DNA of 19,320 bases from Pseudomonadota bacterium (GCA_023443095.1 JAEZVV010000067.1:1-19320); one strand, 5' to 3'. Positions 1 to 7,107 are shown, numbered from the stretch's first letter. Notes: generated by a model not told the origin, from the letters alone. Program-made: numbers and translations.

Positions 1-1460
1 AACTTGGTCTTGCTCGGCAGGTCGTAACGCAGGCCGAGGTAGATCGCGTTGCCGGTCTTGCTGCTGGGCGCCTCGGGAGCGAAGAAGCCGCCGGTGAGCA
101 GGCCCTGGAAGCCGAACTGCGACGACACGTTCTGGTTCGGGTGGGTGATGCTGAGCGCGGCGTCGGCAAAGATGTTCAGGTCGCCCGGACCGAGCTTCTT
201 GAAGGTGCTCATGAAGCCCGCGCCCAGCCAGTCGATGTCGCCCAGGTTGGTCTTCGGCTGGGTGTTGCCGAAGTAGGTGTTGTTCATCACCGGCGCGTCG
301 AAGATGTTCATGCCGCGGTTGTATTGCAGCCAGACGCGCAGGGGGTCGGTGTCGATCGGAACCAGGGCCAGGCCGAGCATGTCGGTGTCGGCGAGCGAAT
401 TGCCCGGGCTGGTCTTGAACCCGCTTTCGAAACCGCGGCCGTAGCAGAGCTTGCCGTAGGCGCCGGGCAGGGCCTCGATGTCGGGGGCATAGCCGAGCGT
501 CATGCCGTCGAAGGCGTAGTCGACCAGCAGCGCCGGGGTGCCACCCTTGCCCGGACGCGGCTGGTTGAGCCGCAGGTTGGAGGGCGCGCCGCCGGTGGAC
601 GGACGACGGCCGACCGAGAACCACAGGTCCTGGTCGGCGATGTTGCTCCAGGTGGCGTAGGCGCGGTCGACGCCCAGGTAGCTGCTCGAAGGCACGTGGC
701 CGAGCGTGCCGTCGAACGAGCCGACGCGGTCGGCAAAGAAGGGCGCGGCGCCGCCGTTGCTCCAGGCGGCGGCGTCCTGCGCGCCGAAGGTCTTGTAGGC
801 CAGCAGCCGCGCGGTGACGCTCACGTCCTGCGTCGCCTTGGCGTGCAGGTCGAGCCCGAAGCGGTTGGTGTAGAGCACCTCGTTTTTCGGCTTGTACGAG
901 GGCACCGTCACCGCAAAGCCGCCTAAGCCTTGGATCAGCCCGGCGTTCTGCGGGTTGCTGACGAAGGCCCGCGCCTGGTCGATGGTCTGCACCCCGGCCA
1001 TGGCCTGAGAAAAGCCCATCAGCGCCGACAGCGCGCCCGCGGTCGACATGCTGCCCGCCTGCGGCGAGCCGAAGTAGCTCGAGGAGCCCGGCGCCGTCGA
1101 CGGATTGGCAAAAAAGTCGCCCATCAGCTTCTGCTGAGCGTTGGCGAAGGTGGCGCTGACGTCGGTAAAGGTCTTGGTCTCGCCGCCGAGCGAATCGATG
1201 CGGAAGCGGTAATCGCCGTTGACCGTCAACCACTTGCCGAGCGACTTGTCCTCGACCCGCTTGACCTGGTTCTTGAGGCCCTCGTCTTCCTTGACCGACC
1301 TGGCCTGGTTGTCGGCGACCTGCTTCTTCAGTTGCTCGAGCTCCTGCGAAAGCGCCTCGATCTTCTTCACCAGCGCATCGTCGGCGGCATACACGGCCGA
1401 CGGCAGCCAGGTGCACGGCAAAATGCCGACAAGCGCGAGCCTGGCAAGTTTGTTTCTCAT
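1..1460 (-). CDS. Putative outer-membrane porin, DUF3373 family (C-terminus beyond window)
   Basis: This is an outer-membrane beta-barrel-like protein, probably a porin; its substrate is unknown. The frame is open for 486 codons from the ATG at 1460 to the left window edge. A signal peptide is clear: a positive start (MRNK), a hydrophobic stretch, and a cut after about residue 25 (SAVYA/ADD). Residues 25-70 are charged and leucine-spaced (KKIEALSQELEQLKKQV), which suggests a short periplasmic coiled coil as in many trimeric porins. Then follow YRFRID, and later GGTPALLVDYAFDGMTLGY and LPGAYGKLCYGRGFESG, alternating aromatic and polar residues as in beta strands; I associate these with the DUF3373 family. 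An AGGAG box (1466-1470 on the opposite strand) lies 5 nt before the ATG. The missing part is probably small, because family members are around 500 residues long. The family call is from memory of motifs; the export and barrel inferences are firmer. Confidence 0.8.
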   Translation of the reverse strand, partial: MRNKLARLALVGILPCTWLPSAVYAADDALVKKIEALSQELEQLKKQVADNQARSVKEDEGLKNQVKRVEDKSLGKWLTVNGDYRFRIDSLGGETKTFTDVSATFANAQQKLMGDFFANPSTAPGSSSYFGSPQAGSMSTAGALSALMGFSQAMAGVQTIDQARAFVSNPQNAGLIQGLGGFAVTVPSYKPKNEVLYTNRFGLDLHAKATQDVSVTARLLAYKTFGAQDAAAWSNGGAAPFFADRVGSFDGTLGHVPSSSYLGVDRAYATWSNIADQDLWFSVGRRPSTGGAPSNLRLNQPRPGKGGTPALLVDYAFDGMTLGYAPDIEALPGAYGKLCYGRGFESGFKTSPGNSLADTDMLGLALVPIDTDPLRVWLQYNRGMNIFDAPVMNNTYFGNTQPKTNLGDIDWLGAGFMSTFKKLGPGDLNIFADAALSITHPNQNVSSQFGFQGLLTGGFFAPEAPSSKTGNAIYLGLRYDLPSKTK

Positions 1461-1610
1461 TTTCTCTCCTGGTCTAGCGGTGGTCGCAGCAGAAAACTGC
1501 GGAATTTCTCGTTCAATCAAGCGGACCGACAAAACTCGGGGCGAACGAAACCCGCGACCGATACGCCGATCGTTTTTTTCAAATGGATAAGCCGGATTTC
1601 CCGGCCGCGG

Positions 1611-1625
1611 GATTAATCCTTAATC
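1611..1625. promoter_or_regulatory. AT-rich 15-bp palindrome, possible operator
   Basis: The sequence GATTAATCCTTAATC is a perfect inverted repeat with 6-bp arms and a 3-bp centre. It lies about 150 bp upstream of the porin start codon, in a very GC-rich surrounding. Its size and symmetry fit a dimeric regulator site. No regulator family is assigned. Confidence 0.35.
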
Positions 1626-1708
1626 AGGACTTCGCCACGCATGAGCGGCAGGGCGCGGCGGACGCTCCGTTTCCTGCCTGAACGCGGCCGCACGGCGACG
1701 CGCAAAAG

Positions 1709-1755
1709 GCCCGCGGCCGGGTTTTGCTCTGGGGCTGCGCTCCGTGGCCGCGGGC
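1709..1755. repeat. 10-bp perfect inverted repeat with 27-nt loop
   Basis: The arms are GCCCGCGGCC (1709-1718) and GGCCGCGGGC (1746-1755). The loop holds two GCTC motifs and a TTTT. A second hairpin follows directly at 1764-1785. The element could be part of a structured transcript or a dispersed palindromic repeat. A genome-wide search would be needed to decide. Confidence 0.5.
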
Positions 1756-1763
1756 AGCCGCAC

Positions 1764-1785
1764 CTTGCCGATAGCAGGCGGCAAG
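1764..1785. repeat. 7-bp perfect hairpin
   Basis: The arms are CTTGCCG (1764-1770) and CGGCAAG (1779-1785) around an 8-nt loop. It sits between a larger inverted repeat on its left and a terminator-like repeat on its right, which gives three successive stems in about 165 bp. Confidence 0.45.
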
Positions 1786-1814
1786 AGCGCGGCCCAAGCC
1801 GAGCAGGCACTCAC

Positions 1815-1873
1815 AAAAACCGGGGCCAACGGATTCATCACGTCTCCGGACGAACTCCCTTCCCCGGTTTTTT
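1815..1873. terminator. Bidirectional terminator-like inverted repeat
   Basis: The arms AAAAACCGGGG (1815-1825) and CCCCGGTTTTT (1862-1872) are perfectly complementary over 11 bp. The plus strand ends in six T (1868-1873) and the minus strand in five. The 36-nt loop contains a nested 4-bp hairpin (CGTC 1841-1844, GACG 1849-1852). The architecture fits an intrinsic terminator that works in both directions, although the loop is longer than usual. It is unexpected here, because both flanking genes point away from it. Confidence 0.5.
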
Positions 1874-2029
1874 CAATCGGCACGAAATACACCACGTTTT
1901 TCTGGACGACCGGAATCCCGGTGCGCCGGCTCCCTGGAATCTATTTCTTTGGAGGCACAAGCTCCGACGGACGCAACGGTAAAGTCCGCGGGCACCGTCC
2001 ATTTGACGCGCATCATCCCGGGACCGGCG

Positions 2030-2074
2030 ATGGTGCAGCGGTCACAAACCCATGGTGCAGGCGTCACAAAACCC
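2030..2074. repeat. Tandem imperfect direct repeat (22 bp + 23 bp)
   Basis: Two adjacent copies (2030-2051 and 2052-2074) both begin ATGGTGCAG and both contain GTCACAAA followed by CCC. The GTCACAAA cores start at 2041 and 2063, exactly 22 bp apart, about two helical turns, so bound proteins would sit on one face of the DNA. The repeats lie about 330 bp upstream of the peptidase start. The function is not known; a regulator binding site is an inference. Confidence 0.5.
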
Positions 2075-2243
2075 GGGATCCCGCCCAAATAAAAACCGAT
2101 CAACAGGTTATGAAAATGAAACTTTCCGGCGGACGGGATAGCGCCTCTGGCCGAGGCAAGCCGCGCTTGCCTCCGGCAACGGCGAGCGCCAGCGCGGACC
2201 CGGGCGGCCGACCGATCCGGCCGCGCCAAACGCGTCGTCGATA

Positions 2244-2266
2244 CAACACGAGGGCTTGACGTGTTG
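2244..2266. repeat. 7-bp hairpin upstream of S9 peptidase gene
   Basis: The arms CAACACG (2244-2250) and CGTGTTG (2260-2266) are perfect, with a 9-nt loop. It lies about 135 bp before the peptidase start. It could be an operator or part of a leader RNA; there is no T-run, so it is not a canonical terminator. Confidence 0.35.
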
Positions 2267-2401
2267 AGTCCGCTCGGCGAAGGCGCCGACGTGGCTTGAG
2301 CGAGCTGACTCGGCTTCTGCCACGCAACGATTGCGGGCCGGGCCGGAAAAAACGCGAGCACATCAGCGAGAATCCGTGCTTTCCCTGCCTGCGAGGTGCG
2401 C

Positions 2402-4393
2402 ATGACCGCGCCGCAATACTCGATCGAAGACCACATCAGACTCGGGCGCGTGAGCCAAATCGCCGCCGCTCCCGACGGCAGCTGGCTGGCGGTATCGGTA
2501 CAGCGGCTCGACACCGACGGCGTGAAATACGCCACCGACTTGTGGCGGGTGCCCACCGACGGCAGCGCCGCAGTCCAGCTCACGCGCGGCGACAGCAAGG
2601 ACCACTCGCCCTGCTTTCGCCACGACGGCGCGCTGGGCTTTCTGTCGAACCGCAAGCCCAACGAGATCAAGGCCGACGAGGACGCCGAGCAGCGCCACCA
2701 GGTCTGGCTGCTGCCGGCCGCGGGCGGCGAGCCGCGCCAGCTCACCGACGAACCGCTGGGGGTCGAGGCCTTCAAGTTCGCCGCCGGCAGCGAACGCATG
2801 GTCCTGCTCGCGCCAGTGCTGCTCGATGTGCCCCACGACCAGCAGCGCGAGACCGCGGCCGAACGCAAGAAGAAGGGCTCGAGCGCGCGGCGCTACACCG
2901 AACAGCCAGTGCGGCACTGGGACCACTGGTTGCACGAAAACGCCGATTTCGCTTTCACCCATCTGATTGGCTGCAAGGCCGACGGCAGCGAGCGAGTCGA
3001 CCTCACGCCCACGGCGCGGCGCGAGTTTGCGATCGAACCGGGTTTTGACATCGCGGCCGACGGCAGCCGCGCCGTGATCACCACGGCGAGCCAGGGTCTC
3101 GACCGCGAACTCGACAGCGCCCTGCTGCTGATCGATCTGGCCACCCAGGCCAGCCGGGTGCTGGGCGCGGCGCCGCGCACCAACCTCGACAGCCCGCGCT
3201 TAACGCCCGACGGCAGGCAGCTGGTCGCGGTGCAGTCGCTGCGCGACGCCAAGACCGCCATCCAGCCACGTGCGGTCCTGTTCGATCTTGAACTCGGCAC
3301 CACCCGCACACTCGCAACGAACAGCGAGTGCTGGCCGCAGCCGGGCGATTTCAGCACCGACGGCAAGACGCTATACGCCACGGCCGACGACAACGGCCAT
3401 GTGCCGGTGATCGCGATCGACCTGGCGAGCGGCGCGGCCCAGGTATACGCCGACACCGCCGGCGGCGGCGCCAATTCGGACCTGGCCGCCCTGCCCGACG
3501 GGCGTGTGGCCTGCATCCGCTCGACCCTGCTCGACGCGCCCGAATGCCATGTGATTTCGAACGCTAACGGCACGGCGCCGCTCGCCCGCTTGTCGGGCTT
3601 CACGCCGGCGACCGACTGGGCCGAAATCCAACGCATCGACGTGCCGTCGACCGACGGGGTGACGATCCAGGCCTGGATCACCCGCCCCAAACAGGCGAGC
3701 GGCCCGCTGCCGGTGCTGCTGTGGATCCACGGCGGGCCGATCGGCATGGCGGCCGACGGCTGGCACTGGCGCTGGAACGCCCTGCTCGCCGCCGCCCAGG
3801 GTTATATGGTGGTGCAACCCAACCCGCGCGGCTCTACCGGTTTCGGCCAGGCTTTCGTGCAAGGCATCTGGGGCAACGTCTGGGGCGGCCAGTGTTACGC
3901 CGACCTGATGGCGGTGACCGACGCCGTTTCAAAGCGCAGCGATGCCGCTCCCGATCGCATGATGGCCATGGGCGGCAGCTTCGGCGGTTACATGACGAAC
4001 TGGATCGGCACCCAGACTCAGCGCTTCCGCTGCCTGATCACCCATGCCAGCGTCCTGACGATGGCTCAGTTCACCGGCACTACCGACCACCCCGCCTGGT
4101 GGTACCTGGAGATGGGCGGCGAGAATCCTTACACGGACCGGGAAGCTTTCGACCGCTACGCTCCGATTGCCCACATCACGAACTGGAAGACCCCCACCCT
4201 GATCATCCACGGCGAACTCGACTACCGTTGCCCCATCGGCGAAGGCCTGAACCTGTTCGAAGCGCTGCGCTACCACGGCGTGCCGGCCGAGCTGATGATC
4301 TTTCCCGACGAGAACCACTGGATCCTCAAGCCGCGCAACGCCGTGGCATGGTACGAAGCCGTGTTCGATTTCCTGAAGCGCTACCTGAAGTGA
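2402..4393 (+). CDS. S9 family serine peptidase (prolyl oligopeptidase / acylaminoacyl-peptidase type)
   Basis: This 663-residue enzyme is predicted to cut short peptides or acyl-amino-acids with a serine-histidine-aspartate triad in an alpha/beta-hydrolase fold. Residues 1 to about 400 form repeated beta-propeller blades (DGSWLAVSV, SPCFRHDGALGFLSNR, SPRLTPDGRQLVAV, FSTDGKTLYAT). Residues 400-663 are the catalytic domain: nucleophile in GGSFGGYM (Ser526), Asp607 in GELDYRCP and His639 in DENHW. WIHGGP lies near the oxyanion site. No signal peptide is present, so it probably acts in the cytosol. The ATG at 2402 is preferred because GAGG (2393-2396) sits 5 nt upstream; an in-frame GTG at 2396 would add two residues but loses that spacing. 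The stop overlaps the start of the next gene by 4 bp, which implies translational coupling. The exact subfamily cannot be set from sequence reading alone. Confidence 0.93.
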   Translation: MTAPQYSIEDHIRLGRVSQIAAAPDGSWLAVSVQRLDTDGVKYATDLWRVPTDGSAAVQLTRGDSKDHSPCFRHDGALGFLSNRKPNEIKADEDAEQRHQVWLLPAAGGEPRQLTDEPLGVEAFKFAAGSERMVLLAPVLLDVPHDQQRETAAERKKKGSSARRYTEQPVRHWDHWLHENADFAFTHLIGCKADGSERVDLTPTARREFAIEPGFDIAADGSRAVITTASQGLDRELDSALLLIDLATQASRVLGAAPRTNLDSPRLTPDGRQLVAVQSLRDAKTAIQPRAVLFDLELGTTRTLATNSECWPQPGDFSTDGKTLYATADDNGHVPVIAIDLASGAAQVYADTAGGGANSDLAALPDGRVACIRSTLLDAPECHVISNANGTAPLARLSGFTPATDWAEIQRIDVPSTDGVTIQAWITRPKQASGPLPVLLWIHGGPIGMAADGWHWRWNALLAAAQGYMVVQPNPRGSTGFGQAFVQGIWGNVWGGQCYADLMAVTDAVSKRSDAAPDRMMAMGGSFGGYMTNWIGTQTQRFRCLITHASVLTMAQFTGTTDHPAWWYLEMGGENPYTDREAFDRYAPIAHITNWKTPTLIIHGELDYRCPIGEGLNLFEALRYHGVPAELMIFPDENHWILKPRNAVAWYEAVFDFLKRYLK

Positions 4394-5004
4394 AACGATT
4401 CCTCTGCACCCTTGCGCTCGCCCTGCTGGCGACTCCGGCCGGGGCGGCCGAACTCGAGCCGCCCGGCTATCCCGCGGTCCTGCTCAACGCCGAACCAACA
4501 CTCGCGACCCCGCCCGCGCCGCGGCTGCTGCTGGGCAACCTCGGCATCACGCTCGAGCGCACCCGGCTGGGCGACATCGCCCGCGCCACCGGCGCGCCGA
4601 TCACGCGCGAACGCGAGAGCGACTCGGCCCGCGACTGGATCTGCCTCTCGACCACCGAAGCCGGCCGCAAGCTGCGGGTCTGGCTGCTGAGCGCGGAACC
4701 GGACGGCGCCATCACCGAAGCCCAGGTCGAACCCGCCGCCAACGACCGCCGTTGCCCGCTGCTGCCGCCCGAGCTGACGCCGGTGCGGGTGGGGGCCGGC
4801 CTGCACCCGGGCCAGAGCCGGGCCGACGTGATCAAGACCGCCGGCAAACCCTCGCACGAAGAAGACGGCTGGCTGCTCTACTTGGCTGACCGGCCCGTTC
4901 CCGCCGCGGCCGGCAAGACCGCGAACGAACTCAACATCCTGGCAGTGAAACTTGCCGGCGGCCGCGTCAACCGCGTGCTGGCCGCGCAGACCACCAGCCC
5001 CTGA
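4390..5004 (+). CDS. Exported hypothetical protein
   Basis: I do not recognise a named family. The 204-residue product starts with a signal peptide (MKRFLCTLALALLATPAGAA, cut likely before ELEPPG) and has no lipobox at the cut, so it is probably periplasmic. Two segments look alike in layout: LGITLERTRLGDIARATGAP (about residues 49-68) and AGLHPGQSRADVIKTAGKPSH. Both recall the short helical motif of BamE/SmpA-like folds, where a helix ends in a Gly-x-Pro turn; this is a weak inference. Two cysteines (in DWICLS and DRRCPLL) could form a disulphide. The GTG start overlaps the peptidase stop as GTGA. hemF begins 14 bp downstream, so the gene sits within a likely operon. The work of the protein cannot be deduced from its neighbours. 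Confidence 0.8.
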   Translation: MKRFLCTLALALLATPAGAAELEPPGYPAVLLNAEPTLATPPAPRLLLGNLGITLERTRLGDIARATGAPITRERESDSARDWICLSTTEAGRKLRVWLLSAEPDGAITEAQVEPAANDRRCPLLPPELTPVRVGAGLHPGQSRADVIKTAGKPSHEEDGWLLYLADRPVPAAAGKTANELNILAVKLAGGRVNRVLAAQTTSP

Positions 5005-5018
5005 CACAAGGAGAAGGC

Positions 5019-6011
5019 GTGAGCCAGATCGACAGCGCCGCCGTGCGCACCTACCTCGTCCAGCTGCAGAAAGCCATCGTCGGCCGCATGGAAGAACTCG
5101 ACGGCCAGCCGTTCCGCCGCGACGAATGGATCAAGCCCGCCGGCAGCCCGCTCGGCGGCCAGGGCGTGACCCGCATCCTCGAAGGCGGCACCCTGCTCGA
5201 GCGCGGCGGCGTGGGTTTCTCTCACGTCACGGGCAGCCAGCTGCCGCCTTCGGCCACCGCCCAGCGGCCCGAACTCGCCGGCCGCGGCTTCGAGGCGATG
5301 GGGGTCTCGCTCGTCTTCCACCCGCAGAACCCGTACGTGCCGACGGTGCACATGAACGTGCGCTTCTTCATCGCCCGCGCGAACTCGAACACCCCTCCCC
5401 CCGAGAGGGGGGGCCAGGGGGGGGCGGGCGTCAATCTGCTGGACCACCAGCCGGCGTCGCAAAGCGACGACGTCTGGTGGTTCGGCGGCGGCATGGACTT
5501 GACGCCGTATTACGGCTTCGAAGAAGACGCTCGCCACTTCCACGCCACCTGCCGCGACGCGCTCGCCCCCTTCGGTGCCGACTACCATCCGCGCTTCAAG
5601 AAGTGGTGCGACGACTATTTCTTCCTCAAGCACCGCAACGAAGCGCGCGGCGTCGGCGGCATCTTCTTCGACGACTTCCACGAACTGCCTTTCGAGCAGA
5701 GCTTCGCGATGATGCGTTCAGTCGGCGACGCCTTCCTGGCCGCCTACCAGCCCATCGTCGAACGCCGCCGCCACCACGAGTTCGGCCCGCGCGAGCGCGA
5801 TTTCCAGCTCTACCGGCGCGGCCGCTACGTCGAGTTCAACCTGGTGTTCGACCGCGGCACGCATTTCGGCCTGCAGTCGGGCGGGCGCAGCGAATCGATC
5901 CTGATGTCGATGCCGCCGAAAGTGGAATGGCGCTACAACTGGCAGCCCGAGCCCGGCACGCCCGAAGCTCGCCTGTATTCCGACTTCCTGCCGCCACGCG
6001 CCTGGGTATAA
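5019..6011 (+). CDS. hemF: Oxygen-dependent coproporphyrinogen III oxidase (aerobic)
   Basis: HemF converts coproporphyrinogen III to protoporphyrinogen IX by two oxygen-dependent decarboxylations in haem synthesis, as a cytosolic homodimer. Family signatures are clear: HMNVRFFIA, VWWFGGGMDLTPYYGFEEDA, KKWCDDYFFLKHRNEARGVGGIFFDDF, RRGRYVEFNLVFDRGTHFGLQSGGRSESILMSMPP, and a WRYNWQPEPGTPEA tail ending in WV. The GTG start is fixed by a strong AAGGAGA box (5008-5014). The protein has 330 residues, about 30 more than E. coli HemF (299). The extra length is explained largely by a low-complexity insert at about residues 122-149 (TPPPERGGQGGAG and following), between RFFIA and DDVWWFGGG, encoded by a G/C-tract hairpin. 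Because the insert is in frame and falls between conserved blocks, the enzyme is probably active. nadD follows after 7 bp. Confidence 0.97.
   Translation: MSQIDSAAVRTYLVQLQKAIVGRMEELDGQPFRRDEWIKPAGSPLGGQGVTRILEGGTLLERGGVGFSHVTGSQLPPSATAQRPELAGRGFEAMGVSLVFHPQNPYVPTVHMNVRFFIARANSNTPPPERGGQGGAGVNLLDHQPASQSDDVWWFGGGMDLTPYYGFEEDARHFHATCRDALAPFGADYHPRFKKWCDDYFFLKHRNEARGVGGIFFDDFHELPFEQSFAMMRSVGDAFLAAYQPIVERRRHHEFGPRERDFQLYRRGRYVEFNLVFDRGTHFGLQSGGRSESILMSMPPKVEWRYNWQPEPGTPEARLYSDFLPPRAWV
5392..5428 (+). repeat. G/C-tract hairpin inserted in frame within hemF
   Basis: A run of C (5397-5402) and a run of seven G (5407-5413) flank a GAGA tetraloop, giving a stem of at least 6 G-C pairs. A further run of eight G (5417-5424) and GGG (5426-5428) follow. 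The pattern resembles C-rich/G-rich palindromic repeats that occur between genes in many proteobacteria, but here it codes for the low-complexity TPPPERGGQGGAG loop. The plus strand has enough G-tracts to form a G-quadruplex. Confidence 0.6.
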
Positions 6012-6018
6012 GCAGCCG

Positions 6019-6684
6019 ATGCAAGCAGCGATAGGCCTGCTCGGCGGCAGCTTCGACCCGATCCACTACGCCCACCTCCAGCTCGCGCGCGATGCGCGCG
6101 ACGCCCTGGCCCTGGCCGAAGTGCGATTGATCCCCGCCGCGCGGCCCTGGCAAAAAGGCGAAATCACGCCGGGCGAACACCGCGCCCGCATGGTCGAGCT
6201 GGCGATCGCGGGCGAACCCGGCCTCACCCTCGATACCCGCGAACTGGAACGCCCCGGCGCCAGCTACACGATCGACACCTTGCGCGAGCTGCGGGCCGAG
6301 CTCGGGCCCCGTATTCCCTTGGTCCTGATCCTGGGCGGCGATCAATGGGAGAGAATGGCGACTTGGCGCGATTGGCAACACCTGGCCGATTACGCCCACA
6401 TCGCGGTCGCCCGCCGCAACAACCAGGCGCTGGTCACCAGCCCCGAGGTCGCAAGCTGGGCGGAGCAACGCACGCTCGACCCGACCGAACTGCTTACCCG
6501 GCCCGCCGGCGGCATCCTCGCGTTTTCCATGACTCCGATCGATTTGTCGGCGACGCGGATCCGCGAGGAACTGGCACGAGACCCTACACCCGCCCGCGAT
6601 GCGCACCTCGCGCGCGCGGTGCCGGCGGCGGTGCTGGACTATATTCGGGCCCACACTTTGTATCGGAACCTGCATGGACATTAA
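6019..6684 (+). CDS. nadD: Nicotinate-nucleotide adenylyltransferase
   Basis: NadD joins nicotinate mononucleotide to AMP from ATP, giving deamido-NAD in NAD synthesis. The 221-residue protein has the nucleotidyltransferase signature GGSFDPIHYAHL (residues 9-20) with the HxxH-type ATP site, the LGGDQW block (about 108-113) and the C-terminal LSATRIREEL, matching the ISxTxxR motif. The length is normal. The ATG at 6019 lies 7 bp after the hemF stop, without a strong ribosome site, so translation is probably coupled to hemF. The gene overlaps the next one by 11 bp. This order, nadD then rsfS then rlmH, is widely conserved in betaproteobacteria. Confidence 0.96.
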   Translation: MQAAIGLLGGSFDPIHYAHLQLARDARDALALAEVRLIPAARPWQKGEITPGEHRARMVELAIAGEPGLTLDTRELERPGASYTIDTLRELRAELGPRIPLVLILGGDQWERMATWRDWQHLADYAHIAVARRNNQALVTSPEVASWAEQRTLDPTELLTRPAGGILAFSMTPIDLSATRIREELARDPTPARDAHLARAVPAAVLDYIRAHTLYRNLHGH

Positions 6685-7072
6685 GAAGCTGCAACGCGTC
6701 GTCGTCGACGCCCTCGAAGACGTCAAGGCCCAGGACATCGTGGTCTACAACACCTCGGGTCTGACCGATCTGTTCGACCGCGTGATCATCACCACCGCGA
6801 GTTCGAACCGCCAGACCCGCGCCCTCGCCTCGAACGTGGCCGAGAAGGTCAAGGCCGCGGGCGGCGAAGTGATCAGCGTCGAAGGGCTGGAGAGCGGCGA
6901 ATGGGTGCTGGTCGACCTCGGCGACGTGGTGGTCCACATCATGCAGTCCGCGATCCGCAGCTATTACAAGCTCGAGGAACTGTGGGGCGGCAAGCCGGTC
7001 CGCATGAAGCTCGCCGAAGAATCCAAGCCACGCGTCGCTCGCGGCCCGGTGCACATCGCCGCAGAAGACTAG
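6674..7072 (+). CDS. rsfS: Ribosomal silencing factor RsfS
   Basis: RsfS binds protein L14 on the large ribosomal subunit and blocks subunit joining when nutrients are short. The 132-residue protein carries the family signatures: ALEDVKAQDIVVYNT, LFDRVIITTASSNRQTRALA, and the C-terminal EGLESGEWVLVDLGDVVVHIM followed by RSYYKLEELWG. The ATG at 6674 is chosen because it starts exactly at the conserved MDIKKL region; a longer upstream frame runs inside nadD. The start lies within the last 11 bp of nadD, a coupling arrangement. A short charged tail (EESKPRVARGPVHIAAED) extends beyond the core domain. Confidence 0.96.
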   Translation: MDIKKLQRVVVDALEDVKAQDIVVYNTSGLTDLFDRVIITTASSNRQTRALASNVAEKVKAAGGEVISVEGLESGEWVLVDLGDVVVHIMQSAIRSYYKLEELWGGKPVRMKLAEESKPRVARGPVHIAAED

Positions 7073-7107
7073 GCAGGAATGCGGGATCGCAGCGCGGGCC
7101 TAAACGC

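Larger units (their letters stand above)
1461..2401. other. 941-bp divergent intergenic region with structured repeats, no convincing gene
   Basis: The region separates the leftward porin from the rightward peptidase. Several frames stay open on both strands, but none has a good ribosome site, none shows the strong GC bias at third positions seen in neighbouring genes, and none gives a recognisable protein. It contains a 15-bp AT-rich palindrome (1611-1625), a 10-bp inverted repeat (1709-1718/1746-1755), a 7-bp hairpin (1764-1770/1779-1785), an 11-bp inverted repeat with T-runs on both strands (1815-1825/1862-1872), a tandem direct repeat (2030-2074) and a 7-bp hairpin (2244-2250/2260-2266). 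The stretch from about 1810 to 2130 is visibly richer in A+T than the rest of the window. Promoters for both flanking genes must lie here, but I cannot place them with confidence. Confidence 0.7.

Noticed and set aside
1620..1895. Short minus-strand frames upstream of the porin
   Set aside because: They span the inverted repeats, lack ribosome sites and read as Arg/Pro/Ala-rich GC shadow sequence.
2041..2070. Possible Pho box
   Set aside because: The GTCACAAA cores are 22 bp apart with no core at the 11-bp midpoint, which does not match the PhoB half-site arrangement.
2030..2092. 20-codon plus-strand frame starting ATGGTGCAG and spanning the tandem repeat
   Set aside because: It has no ribosome site and the repeat is out of frame with itself, so the DNA repeat is a better explanation than a peptide.
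1744..2259. 171-codon plus-strand open frame in the intergenic region
   Set aside because: No ribosome site, mixed third positions unlike neighbouring genes, the frame runs through the terminator-like repeat and the tandem repeat, and the product resembles nothing I know.
3721..4389. In-frame upstream extension of the exported hypothetical protein
   Set aside because: It lies within the S9 peptidase gene in another frame; the signal peptide starts at the GTG at 4390.
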